A program made the translations under genes and the position numbers. From the NCBI GenBank assembly GCA_022414725.1, contig CM039464.1:21327207-21391206 (forward strand): 64,000 nucleotides of DNA, in the 5' to 3' direction. The first letter of the stretch is position 1. Every line of letters starts with the position of its first letter. The notes under the pieces are model-generated. The model was given only the letters and a program-made list of their open reading frames with translations. It was not told the origin of the DNA and did no database searches. Source of the DNA: Microglena sp. YARC. Its lineage: Eukaryota; Chlorophyta; Chlorophyceae; Chlamydomonadales; Chlamydomonadaceae. Shown one piece after another: positions 37,601-51,200 of the stretch.

Positions 37601-40600
37601 GATCATATGCATGTCACCCAACATTGAGAATATAACTAGATAACGGCAATACCTAGTATCAAATTTATGTCACCCAACATTGAGAATATAACAAGGGAAA
37701 GGCAATCTATATTGTCATATGCATGTCACCCATCATATATAATATAACTGGATAACGGGAATATATATGATCATATGCATGTCACCCAACATTGAGAATA
37801 TAACTAGATGACGGCAACACCTATTATCATATGCATGTCACCCAACATTGAGAATATAACAATGGAAAGGCAATATATATTATCATATGCATGTCACACA
37901 TCATATATAATATAACTAGATAACGGGAATATATATGATCATATGCATGTCACCCATCATATATAATATAACTACATAACGGGAATATATATGATCATAT
38001 GCATGTCACCCATCATATATAATATAACTAGATAACGGGAATATGTATGATCATATGCATGTCACCCATCATATATAATATAACTAGATAACGGGAATAT
38101 ATATGATCATATGCATGTCACCCATCATATATAATATAACTAGATAACGGGAATATATATGATCATATGCATGTCACCCATCATATATAATATAACTAGA
38201 TAACAGGAATATATATGATCATATGCATGTCACCCATCATATATATTATAACTAGATAACGGGAATATATATGATCATATGCATGTCACCCATCATATAT
38301 AATATAACTAGATAACGGGAATATATATGATCATATGCATGTCACCCATCATATATAATATAACTAGATAACGGGAATGATCATATGCATGTCACCCATC
38401 ATATATAATATAACTAGATAACGGGAATATATATGATCATATGCATGTCACCCATCATATATAAAATAACTAGATAACGGGAATATATATGATCATATGC
38501 ATGTCACCCATCATATATAATATAACTAGATAACGGGAATATGTATGATCATATGCATGTCACCCATCATATATAATATAACTAGATAACGGGAATATAT
38601 ATGATCATATGCATGTCACCCAACATTGAGAATATAACTAGATAACGGCAATACCTATTATCATATGCATGTCACCCAACATTGAGAATATAACAATGGA
38701 AAGGCAATCTATATTATCATATGCATATCACCCATCATATATAATATAACTAGATAACGGGAATATATATGAGCATATGCATGTCACCCATCATATATAA
38801 TATAACTAGATAACGGCAACACCTATTATCATATGCATGTCACCCAACATTGAGAATATAACAAGGGAAAGGCAATATATATTATCATATGCATGTCACC
38901 CATCATATATAATATAACTAGATAACGGCAATACCTATTATCATATGCATGTCACCCATCATATATAATTTAACTAAATAACGGGAATATATATGATCAT
39001 ATGCATGTCACCCATCATATATAATATAACTAGATAACGGGAATATATATGATCATATGCATGTCACCCATCATATATAATATAACTAGATAACGGGAAT
39101 ATATATGATCATATGCATGTCACCCATCATATATAATATAACTAGATAACGGGAATATATATAATCATATGCATGTCACCCATCATATATAATATAACTA
39201 GATAACGGGAATATATATGATCATATGCATGTCACCCATCATATATAATATAACTAGATAACGGAAATATAATGATCATATGCATGTCACCCATCATATA
39301 TAATATAACTAGATAACGGGAATATATATGATCATATGCATGTCACCCATCATATATAATATAACTAGATAACGGGAATATATATGATCATATGCATGTC
39401 ACCCATCATATATAATATAACTAGATAACGGGATTACCTATTATCATATGCATGTCACCCAACATTGAGAATATAACAAGGGAAAGGCAATCTATATTAT
39501 CATATGCATGTCACCCATCATATATAATATAACTAGATAACGGCAATACCTATTATCATATGCATGTCACCCAACATTGAGAATATAACAAGGGGAAGGC
39601 AATCTATATTATCATATGCATGTCACCCATCATATATAATATAACTAGATAACGGGAATATATATGATCATATGCATGTCACCCAACATTGAGAATATAA
39701 CAAGGGAAAGGCAATACATACTATCATATGCATATCACCCATCATATATAATATAACTAGAAAACGGCAATACCTATTATCATATGCACGTCACCCAACA
39801 TTGAGAATATAACAAGGGAAAGGCAATATATATTATCATATGCATATCACCCATCATATGTAATATAACTAGATAACGGGAATATATATGATCATATGCA
39901 TGTCACCCAACAGAGAGAATATAACAAGGGAAAGACAATCTATATTATCATATGCATATCACCCATCATATATAATATAAATAGATAACGGGAATATATA
40001 TGATCATATGCATGTCACCCAACAGAGAGAATATAACAAGGGAAAGACAATCTATATTATCATATGCATGTCACCCATCATATATAATATAACTAGGGAA
40101 CAGCAATATACATTATCATATGATGCAGGTTGTTGAAGTAGCAACATGGTGGTAACCTTCACCCTTATGTTCCTCAGTGACTCATGTGACTCATATCTAG
40201 GGAATGGCAATATGATATCATATGATGCCGGCAGTCTAAGTAGGCTAAAGTTCCCATTTATATACAATATTGTTAGAAACAATTGATCATACCAGGGTAC
40301 TTCCATTGACCGAATTGGCCAGCGCTTTACCGTAGTTGAAGAAAACAAAAGTGCGCTTTGTAGTGCAAAAAGCGCAAAAAATGCTTGCTGCGCCCACAGA
40401 AGGATGCAAAAAACTGCGTGAAACGTGCAGTGGGGCTCAAAAAGGCAGCGCGCCAGCGCGCACTTGGAAGAACCCTGGATCATACATCATATGATGCAGG
40501 TACTTGAAGTAGCAACATGGTGCTAACCTCCACCCTTATTTTCCTGGGTGACTCATGTGACTCATACATACGGAATGGCAATATACATTATCATATGGTG

Positions 40601-42154
40601 CGGGTTCTGGAGTAGCAACATGGTGCTAACCTTCACGCTTATTTTCCTGGGTGACTCATGTGACTCATACATTGGGAATGGCAATATGATATCATATTAT
40701 ACCGGCAGTCTGACTAGGCTAAAGTTTCTATTTACATTAAGATATTTATACAATTTGCATGATATCATATGATATCATACCCGCTTTTGGTCAACATCAT
40801 ATGATATGCCAGTCCCTAATTATAACTACACATGCATTTGCAGGAAGCAGACATACACGGTGAGGACGGTGACGAATGACTTCGTAAACACAATTATTAT
40901 CTTATGATTATGTGTGTATGAATAATAAATAAAATAATACATAAAATATAATAACTATAAGTACACATGCAATTGCAGGAAGCAGACATAAATATAATTA
41001 CAACTATTATTATAACTGTGATTTAGATTTATAATTACAACTATTATTATAACTGTAATTTAGATTTATAATTACAACTATTATTATAACTGTGATTTAG
41101 ATTTATAATTACAACTATTATTATAACTGTAATTTAGATTTATAATTACAACTATTATTATAACTGTAATTTAGATTTATAATTACAACTATTATTATAA
41201 ATGTAATTTAGATTTATAATCACAACTACTATTATTACTGTAATTTAGATTTATAATTACAACTCTTATTATAACTGTAATTTAGATTTATAATTACAAC
41301 TATTATTCTAACTGTAATTTAGATTTATAATTACAACTATTATTATAACTGTAATTTAGATTTATAATTACAACTATTATTATAATTGTAATTTAGATTT
41401 ATAATCACAACTATTATTATTACTGTAATTTAGATTTATAAGTACAACTATTATTATAACTGTAACTTAGATTTATAATAACAACTATAATTACACCTGC
41501 AATTGCAGGAAGCAGACATACCTGGTAAGACGGTGATGGACGACTTTGTAAATACAATTATTATCATATTATTGTGTGTATATAAATAATACATATAATC
41601 GGATATAATAATAAAAAACTTATAAAATATATAGTTATAGTCCTCCCTGCATTTTAATTACACGCGCAATTGCAGGAAGCAGACATACCCAGTGAGGACG
41701 GTGATGGACGACTGAGCAACCTCCTCTTGCTCGATGCTCTCGATGAGTGCCTCTACCAGCTGCGAGGGGTCACCACAATGAGCAATCACCACGTAGTTGC
41801 GTTCAGCGGCCTTGGCATGCACACCCTCCTGGAGGGCCTTGGGAAGAACTGGCTACAGAGGAAGGTGTGCAGCATGATGAGTGGGTGGGAATGGTTATAA
41901 ATTGTGTGTGTGTGTGGGGGGGGGGGGGGCGGGGGGGGGGTGATTAGAAGTTTGTGGGGTGGGTGTGAGAGGGTTTGTCTCTAAGGGGGGGTGGGACATT
42001 TGTGTCAACAGTTTGAGAGTCCCCTCCTTGAGTCTGACCACGAAATGGTAGTTGCGTTCAGCGGCCGTGGCATGCACACCCTCCTGGAGGGACTTGGGAA
42101 GGACTGGCTACAGGAGAAGGTGTGCAGCATGATGAGTGGATGGGAATGGTTAGA

Positions 42155-42192
<38 letters not shown>

Positions 42193-45100
42193 TGTGTGTG
42201 TGGGGGGGGGGGTGATTAGAAGTTTGTGGGGTGGGTGTGAGAGGGTTTGTCTCTAAGGGGTGGGGGGGGACATTTGTGCCAACAGTTTGAGAGTCCCCTC
42301 CTTGGTTCTGACCACGAAATGGTAGTTGCGTTCAGCAGCCGTGGCATGCACACCCTCCTGGAGGGACTTGGGAAGGACTGGCTACAGAAAAGGTGTGCAG
42401 CATGATGAGTGGATGGGAATGGTTATAATTGTGTGTGTGTGTGTGGGTGGGTGGGTGTGTGTGTGTGTGGGGGGGGGGGGATGGTTAGAAGTTTGTGGGG
42501 TGTGTGTGAGAAGGGTTGTCTCAAAGATGGGGTGGACATTCGTGCCAACAGTTTGAGAGTCCCCTCCTTGAGTCTGACCAGGAAACTAGTAGTTTTTCTA
42601 AGACAAGTCCTCGCGGCGTCCCAAAAGGCGCGGAAAATTGGCAGAGAGTGCGGTCTATTGGAGGGAAGGGTGGCAAGGGAATCGAGTGCAGCGGACCAAA
42701 GCGAAGCGAAGCGAAGCCAGTTAGTTACGAAACAGCTAGTTGAGACAGTTAACTTAGGTTGTTGGACAAACGGACAACAGGTTGACCCTGGGGGCTCCCA
42801 CCCCCCAGAAGAGGAAAATTGGCAGAGAGTGCGGTCTATTGGAGGTACAGGTGGCAAGGGAATCGAGTGCAGCGAACCAAAGCCAGGGTTTACGAGTCAG
42901 TTAGGGACAGGGTGGCTTGTTTCTTGTGGTCAGGCAGACGGAAAACGTGTTGAACCTGGGGGCTCCTGTGCCCCAGAAGGAGGGGCTCCAACCAAAATGA
43001 AGCACTGTCTTCACGTATCACCATGGCGCTCACTAGCAGCCTTTGGGGTGCTACTAGCAGCCTCTTGACCCCCCAAAGTGAGCCCAAGAAGGGGGGGCTC
43101 CGACCTAAATGAAGCAGTGTCTTCACTTTTAAACCATGGCGCCCACTAGCAGCCTTTGGGGTGCTACTAGCAGCCTCTTGACCCCCCAAAGTAAGCCCAA
43201 GTAGGGAGGGCTCCGCCCTATATGAAGCATGTCTTCATGAATCACCATGGTGCTCACTAGCAGCCTCTCGACCCCCCAAAGTGAGCCCAAGAAGGGGGGG
43301 CTCCGCCCTAAATAAAGCAGTGTCTTCACTTTTAAACCATGGCGCTCACTAGCAGCCTCTTGACCCCCCAAAGTGAGCCCAAGAAGGGGGGGCTCCGCCC
43401 TAAATGAAGCAGGATCTTTACTTTTAAACCATGGCGCTCACTAGCAGCCTTTGGGGTGCTACTAGCAGCCTCTTGACCCCCCAAAGTAAGCCCAAGAAGG
43501 GAGGGCTCCGCCCTAAACGAAGCAGTGTCTTCATGCATCACCATGGCGCTCACTAGCAGCCTATTGACCCCCAAAAGTAAGCCCAAGTAGGGAGGGCTCC
43601 GCTCTATATGAAGCATGTCTTCATGAATCACCATGGTGCTCACTAGCAGCCTCTCGACCCCCCAAAGTGAGCCCAAGATGGGGGGGCTCCGCCCTAAATA
43701 AAGCAGTGTCTTCACTTTTAAACCATGGCGCTCACTAGCAGCCTCTTGACCCCCCAAAGTGAGCCCAAAAAGGGGGGGCTCCGCCCTAATTAAAGCAGTG
43801 TCTTTACTTTTAAACCATGGCGCTCACTAGCAGCCTTTGGGGTGCTACTAGCAGCCTCTTGACCCCCCAAAGTAAGCCCAAGAAGGGAGGGCTCCGCCCT
43901 AAATGAAGCAGTGTCTTTATGCATCACCATGGCGCTCACTAGCAGCCTCTTGACCCCCCAAAGTAAGCCCAAGAAGGGAGGGCTCCGCCCTAAATGAAGA
44001 AGTGTCTACATGCATCACCATGGCGCTCACTAGCAGCCTCTTGACCCCCCAAAGTAAGCCAAAGAAGGGGGGGCTCCGCCCTAAATGAAGCAGTGTCTTC
44101 ACTTTTAAACCATGGCGCTCACTAGCAGCCTCTTGGCCCCCCAAAGTGAGCCCAAGAAGGGGGGGCTCCGCCCTAAATGAAGCAGTGTCTTTACTTTTAA
44201 ACCATGGCGCTCACTAGCAGCCCTTGGGGTGCTACTAGCAGCCTCTTGACCCCCCAAAGTAAGCCCAAGAAGGGAGGGCTCCGCCCTATATGAAGCAGTG
44301 TCTTTATGCATCACCATGGCGCACACTAGCAGCCTCTTGACCCCCCCAAGTAAGCCAAAGAAGGGGGGGCTCCGCCCTAAATGAAGCAGTGTCTACATGC
44401 ATCACCATGGCGCTCACTAGCAGCCTCTTGACCCCCCAAAGTAAGCCCAAGAAGGGAGGGCTCCGCCCTAAATAAAGCAGTGTCTTCATGCATCACCATG
44501 GCGCTCACTAGCAGCCTCTTGACCCCCAAAAGTGAGCCCAAGAAGGGGGGGGCTCTGCCCTGAATGTAGCAGTGTCTTCACTTTTAAACCCTGGCGCTCA
44601 CTAGCAGCCTTTGGGGTGCTACTAGCAGCCTCGTGATACCCAAAAGTAAGCCCAAGAAGGGAGGGCTCCGCCCTAAATGAAGCAGTGTCTTCATGCATCT
44701 CCATGGCGCTCACTAGCAGCCTCTTGACTCCCAAAGTAAGCCCAAGAAGGGGGGGCTCCGCCCTAAATGAAGCAGTGTCGTCATGCATCACAATGGCGCC
44801 CACTGGCAGCTCTCGACCCCCAAAGTGAGCCAAGAAGGGGGGCTCCGCCCTAAATGAAGCAGTGTCTTCACTTTTAAACCCTGGCGCTCACTAGCAGCCT
44901 CTTGACCCCCCAAAGTGAGCCCAAGAAGGGGGGGCTCCGCCCTAAATGAAGCAGTGTCTTTACTTTTAAACCATGGCGCTCACTAGCAGCCTCTTGACCC
45001 CCCAAAGTAAGCCCAAGAAGGGAGGGCTCCGCCCTATATGAAGCATGTCTTCATGAATCACCATGGCGCTCACTAGCAGCCTCTTGACCCCCCAAAGTAA

Positions 45101-48100
45101 GCCCAAGAAGGGGGGGGCTCCGCCCTAAATGAAGCAGTGTCTTCATGTATCACCATGGCGCTCACTAGCAGCCTCTTGAACCCCAGAAGTGGGCCCAAGA
45201 AGGGGGGGCTCCGCCCTAAATGAAGCAGTGTCTTCATGTATCACCATGGCGCTCACTAGCAGCCTCTTGACCCCCCAAAGTAAGCCCAAGAAGGGGGGGC
45301 TCCGCCCTAAATGAAGCAGTGTCTTCATGTATCACCATGGCGCTCACTAGCAGCCTCTTGACCCCCAGAAGTGAGCCCAAGAAGGGGGGTCTCCGCCCTA
45401 AATGAAGCAGTGTCTTCATGTATCACCATGGCGCTCACTAGCAGCCTCTTGACCCCCCAAAGTAAGCCCAAGAAGGGGGGGCTCCGCCCTAAATGAAGCA
45501 GTGTCTTCATGTATCACCATGGCGCTCACTAGCAGCCTCTTGACCCCCCAAAGTAAGCCCAAGAAGGGAGGGCTCCGCCCTAAATGAAGCAGTGTCTTCA
45601 TGTATCACCATGGCGCTTACTAGCAGCCTCTTGACCCCCCAAAGTGAGCCCAAGAAGGGAGTGCTCCGCCCTAAATGAAGCAGTGTCTTCATGTATCACC
45701 ATGGCGCTCACTAGCAGTCTCTTGACCCCCCAAAATAAGCCCAAGAAGGGGAATCTCCGCCCTAAATGAAGCAGTGTCTTCATATATCACCATGGCGCTC
45801 ACTAGCAGCCTCTTGACCCCCCAAAGTAAGCCCAAGCAGGGGGAGCTCCGCCCTAAATGAAGCAGTGTCTGCATGTATCACCATGGCGCTCACTAGCAGC
45901 CTCTTGACCCCCCAAAGTAAGCCCAAGAAGGGGGGGCTCCGCCCTAAATGAAGCAGTGTCTTCATGCATCACCATGGCGCTCACTAGCAGCCTCTCGACC
46001 CCCCAAAGTGAGCCCAAGAAGGGGGGCTCCGCCCTAAATAAAGCAGTGTCTTCATGTATCACCATGGCGCTCAATAGCAGCCTCTTGACCCCCCAAAGTG
46101 AGCCCAAGAAGGGAGTGCTCCGCCCTAAATGAAGCAGTGTCTTACTTTTAAACCATGGCGTTCACTAGCAACCTTTGGCGTGCTACTAGCAGCCTCGTGA
46201 CCCCCCAAAGTAAGCCCAAGAAGGGAGGGCTCCGCCCTAAATGAAGCAGTGTCTTTATGCATCACCATGGCGCTCACTAGCAGCCTCTTGACCCCCAGAA
46301 GTGAGCCCAAGAAGGGGGGGCTCCGCCCTAAATGAATCAGTATCTTTACTTTTAAACCATGGCGCTCACTAGCAGCCTTTGGGGTGCTACTAGCAGCCTC
46401 TTGACCCCCCAAAGTAAGCCCAAGAAGGGAGGGCTCCGCCCTAAATGAAGCAGTGTCTTCATGCATCTCCATGGCACACACTAGCAGCCTCTTGACCCCC
46501 CAATGTGAGCCCAAGAAGGGGGGGCTCTGCCCTTAATGAAGCAGTGTCTTCACTTTTCAACCATGGCGCTCACTAGCAGCCTTTGGGGTGCTACTAGCAG
46601 CCTCTTGACCCCCCAAAGTAAGCCCAAGAAGGGAGGGCTCCGCCCTAAATGAAGCAGTGTCTACATATATCACCATGGCGGTCACTAGCAGCCTCTTGAC
46701 CCCCCAAAGTGAGCCCAAGAAGGGGGGGCTCCGCCCTAAATGTAGCAGTGTCTTTACTTTTAAACCAAGGTGCTTACTAGCAGCCTTTGAGGTACTACTA
46801 GCAGCCTCTTGACCCCCAAAGTGAGCCAAGAAGGGGGGCTCCGCCTAAAAGAAGCAGTGTCTTGACTTTTAAACCCTGGCGTTCACTAGCAGCCTTTGGG
46901 GTGCTACTAGCAGCCTCGTGACCCCCCTAAGTAAGCCCAAGAAGGGAGGGCTCCGCCCTAAATGAAGCAGTGTCTTCATGCATCACCATGGCGCTCACTA
47001 GCAGCCTCTTGACCCCCAAAGTGAGCCCAAGAAGGGTGGGGCTCCGCCCTAAATGAAGCAGTGTCTTCATGTATCACCATGGCGCTCACTAGCAGCCTCT
47101 TGCCCCCCAAATTAAGCCCAAGAAGGGGGGGCTCCGCCCTAAATGAAGCAGAGTCTTCATGTATCACCATGGCGCTCACTAGCAGCCTCTTGACCCCCCA
47201 AAGTGAGCCCAAGAAGGGGGGGCTCTGCTCAAAATGTGTCTTCACGTAGCACCATGGTGCCCACTAGCAGCCTTTGGGGAAATTGAAATTGAAATTGTTA
47301 CATCCGTGTAATACAGTTACTCACAGGACGTGATGTTAAGGACTCCACAGCGGAAGCCGGAGCTAGCTATAGTAACCGCAGCCTTTGGGGATGCTACTAC
47401 CAGTGATTTGTTTTTCAAATCAGAAAGTGGATTATTTCTAGCTTCATGGTTTTAGGCCTCCTCCAGGGACAGCGTTTTAGTGATTTTTATAGCTTTTTGT
47501 AGCTTTTGGGGGCCATTTAGGGCAAAAAAAAAAAAGGGTTCAACTTTTTTACAGCAGGAGGTGTCAAGGCCTCCAAAAATTTCATTCGCCCGTTTGATTT
47601 TTTCTGATCATGGGGCTGTAATCGCATGTATCATTGCGATATTATGAGACATTTTTTCAGGTCATTCTGAGCACCTCATTTAGGGGGGGGGGGGGGCGGG
47701 GGGTTCAGCCCTCCTCAGTTTTTTTTCTAACTTTTTACTCAGACCTCCAAATGGCATTCTGAGACCACCCTTGAGTGTGCCTTGGTAAGGGCAGTCCATT
47801 GGCACCACTTTGGACCTTATGCAATAAGTATCTACCCCTTGGGTGGGTGGGTGAATGGGGTCAGCCTTCCTCAGTTGTTTTCTAACTTTTTACTCAGACC
47901 TCCAAATGACATTCTGAGACCACCCATGAGTAGGCCTTGGCAAGAGCAGTCCATTGGCACCACTTTGGACCTGATGCAAGTATCTAAGTATCTACCCCTT
48001 GGGTGGGTGGGTGGGTGGGTTGTTGGGTGAATGGGGTTGAAAAACTGAATTTTGACTATTAGACAATCCCTGTTTGGGAATTCCGAGGATGCCATTATGT

Positions 48101-48186
48101 GCGCCATACTGTAAACCCCCACAATCCATATCTAAGTTTTTTGTAAAGGGGGTATTTCGATTTAAAGGGGGGGGGGGGGGGGGGGT

Positions 48187-48217
<31 letters not shown>

Positions 48218-51200
48218 CAGCCTCCTTAGATTTTTAGGGGAAAGGTGTCCCCCCCCTTTTTTTTATACTCCCGTTTACAGCAATAATTTCGCTAAAACGG
48301 GGTCAAAACTAGCGATCGCTATATATAGCGGGGAAACAATCTCTGGCTACTACCCAAAGTGAACCCAAGAGGCTCTAATGTATAGGGATTGGCATATCAT
48401 ACGATTTTGGCCAAAGGTGAGTATGATATCTTATGATATTGTATTTAATATATATAAGGTGAGTATGATATCATATGATATTGTATTTAATATATATAAG
48501 GTGAGTATGATATATTATGATATTGTATTTAATATATATATGGTGAGTATGGTATCTTATGATATTGTATTTAATATATATAAGGTGAGTACCGTATGCG
48601 CAACATGTAATGGCAAGAATAAACATTGGCAAATGTGGTTTTTAACCTTAATTCATGGATCACAAAACTAATTTTGCAAATGGTTTGGGTCTGAGACTTG
48701 CTCAAGGTTTGACTTGGAAACATTTGGCAAAGCTACAATTTGCTTGTTACATTCCCTTCTTCCATGTTTAAAAGTAGGTTGCTTGGGAATGCTTTAAAAA
48801 CATATCCTCTTGGTCATAGTCTGGAAAAGGAATGATCCAAATCAGGGCTCTGCCTGGCTAACGACTGAGGAAATCTGACAACCTCGTTAGTGATGTGGGT
48901 GGTGTTTTTTTTCGGGTGGGGGGTGGGGGTGGGGGTGGAGGGGGGAATGGTCGGTGCATCAATTTTTTTTTGTGAGATACGTATGGGTGGCCCAGAGTCC
49001 TCCATACGTAGTAGTCCAGGCTCGGGGCAGATCCTTGCAACGGAACGGTGGTGGGCGAATCAAACTTGGCAAACGCCGGTGACCCGGGACGGGCTCACTT
49101 ACGTGCTGAAACGACGTTGGCAAATGGTCGTTTGCCAAATCATTTGCCATTACATGTTGCGCATACGGTATGATATCTTATTATATTGTATTTAATATAT
49201 ATAAGGTGATTATGATATCTTATTATATTGTATTTAATATATACAAGGTGAGTATGATATCTTATGATACTGTATTTAATATATATAAGGTGATTATGAT
49301 ATCTTAAGATATTGTATTTAATGTATACAAGGTGAGTATGATATCGTATGATATTGTATTTGATATAAGGTGATTATGATATCTTATGATATTGTCTTTA
49401 ATGTATATAAGGTGAGTACGATATCTTATGATATTGTATTTAATATATATAAGGTGAGTGCGATATCTTATGATATTGTATTTAATATATATAAGGTGAG
49501 TATGATATCTTATGATATTGTATTTAATATATATAAGGTGAGTATGATATCTTATGATATTGTATTTAATATATATAAGGTGAGTATGATATCTTATGAT
49601 ATTGTATTTAATATATATAAGGTGAGTATGATATCTTATGATATTGTATTTAATATATATAAGGTGAGTATGATATCTTATGATATCATACAAACTGCAT
49701 CATATGATATTGTATTTCATTGGTAACTTTGGCCTAGTAAGACTGCCGGCATCATATGCTACCATATGCTACCATATGATGTCATATGATGACATGATAT
49801 CATATGATGCCATGTTGCCGCTCCCTACTTATGTAGCACCCCCAAAACACCAAGGCACACAATTTAGCACTTGTGATACAAGAGGCACCTTCAAGAAACC
49901 CCGGGTGTGCTGGGGTAAGGATGCAAAGAAGAGAGATGGAAATCGAAGCAGTCATTGGATTGTTTTGTCCACATTTACATTTTCCTGGTAAATTTATTTT
50001 TACTGCCGAAGACCGCGAGCAGCTAAATTGCTGGCTGAAGCAATGTAACCAATTTCAAGTCCAACTGTTCAACTGTTCAGGTGGAAAAATACTTGTGCCT
50101 CACCCTTGGTTGAGGATCTGCCCTTGGCACCACACCTGCTTGATGATGCCATGATGACATCTGCCCCAACCCACCCTTCTGTGCCCCCCTTCCCCGTCCC
50201 CCTTCCCCGTCCTCGTCCAGTCCCCCCTCACCCTTGGTCGAGGATTCGCCATTGGTACCACACCTGCTTGATGACATGACATGATGACATCTGCCCCTCA
50301 ACCCATTACCCTGTGCCCCCCTTCCCCGTCCTCGTACCCGTCCCCCCCTCACCCTTTGCCGAGGATCCGCCGTTGGTACCACACTTGCCTTATCAGCCAG
50401 AGTTTGCTGGATGAAGCTATGTAACCAAGTTCAAGTTCAACTGTTCAAGTGAAAACAAAATTGTGCCTCACCCTTGGTCGAGGATCCGTCATTGGCACCA
50501 CACTTGCCTTGTCAGCCAGAGTGAGTAAGATCAACCTGTCACCCTTCTCTGAAACACAGAAACACAGGGAGGGAGAAGAAGGCTTAGCTTGGAAAGCACT
50601 AGGCATACTAGCAGGGATACGCATATCATCTGTGCAATGGGGCAGTGCTGTGCTGTGCTGTGCTGTGTAGAGCTTGGCATATCATATGATGTTGACCAAA
50701 GGTGAGTATGACATCATATGTGCAATGGGGCAGTGCTGGGGTGCTACTAGCAGCCTCTTGACCCACCAAAGTAACCCGAAGGGGCTCTTCTGTGTAGAGC
50801 TTGGCATATCATATGATTTGTGCCAAAGGTGAGGATGACATCATATGATATCATACAAATTGCATCATATGATATTGTTTATAAATGGTGACTTTGGCCT
50901 TGTCAGACTGCCGGCATCATACGATAGCATATGCTATCATATGATGACATGAGATAATATGATATCATATCGCCGTTCCCTACATACTAGGCTGTACTTA
51001 CAGATTTTTCAGTTTGAGGCTGAAATCGAAATCGAAATTGAAATTGTTACATCCGTGTAATACAGTTACTCACAGGACGTGATGTTAAGGACACCATAGC
51101 GTAAGCCGGAGCTAGCTATAGTCACCGTAGGACCACCACATTTAAAAGGTTCACCACCGATGCAAGCACCGTTGGCCACATTATGCCAGTGCGCCGTACT

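Larger units (their letters stand above)
48383..49827 (+). mobile_element. hAT-type MITE family 1 copy, internally expanded and nested
   Basis: Begins TAGGGATTGGCATATCATAC, ends GTTGCCGCTCCCTA; flanks CTAATGTA/CTTATGTA (7 of 8). Its usual interior is expanded by a 42-bp tandem repeat and carries a 577-bp TA-flanked MITE. Confidence 0.8.

Noticed and set aside
30870..40120. CRISPR array
   Set aside because: The repeats are contiguous 56-bp satellite monomers without unique spacers, in a eukaryotic intron.
43129..47245. Recurring ~61-codon minus-strand frames in the 91-bp array
   Set aside because: They repeat every 91 bp because the DNA does; 91 is not a multiple of three and no unit has gene-like flanks.
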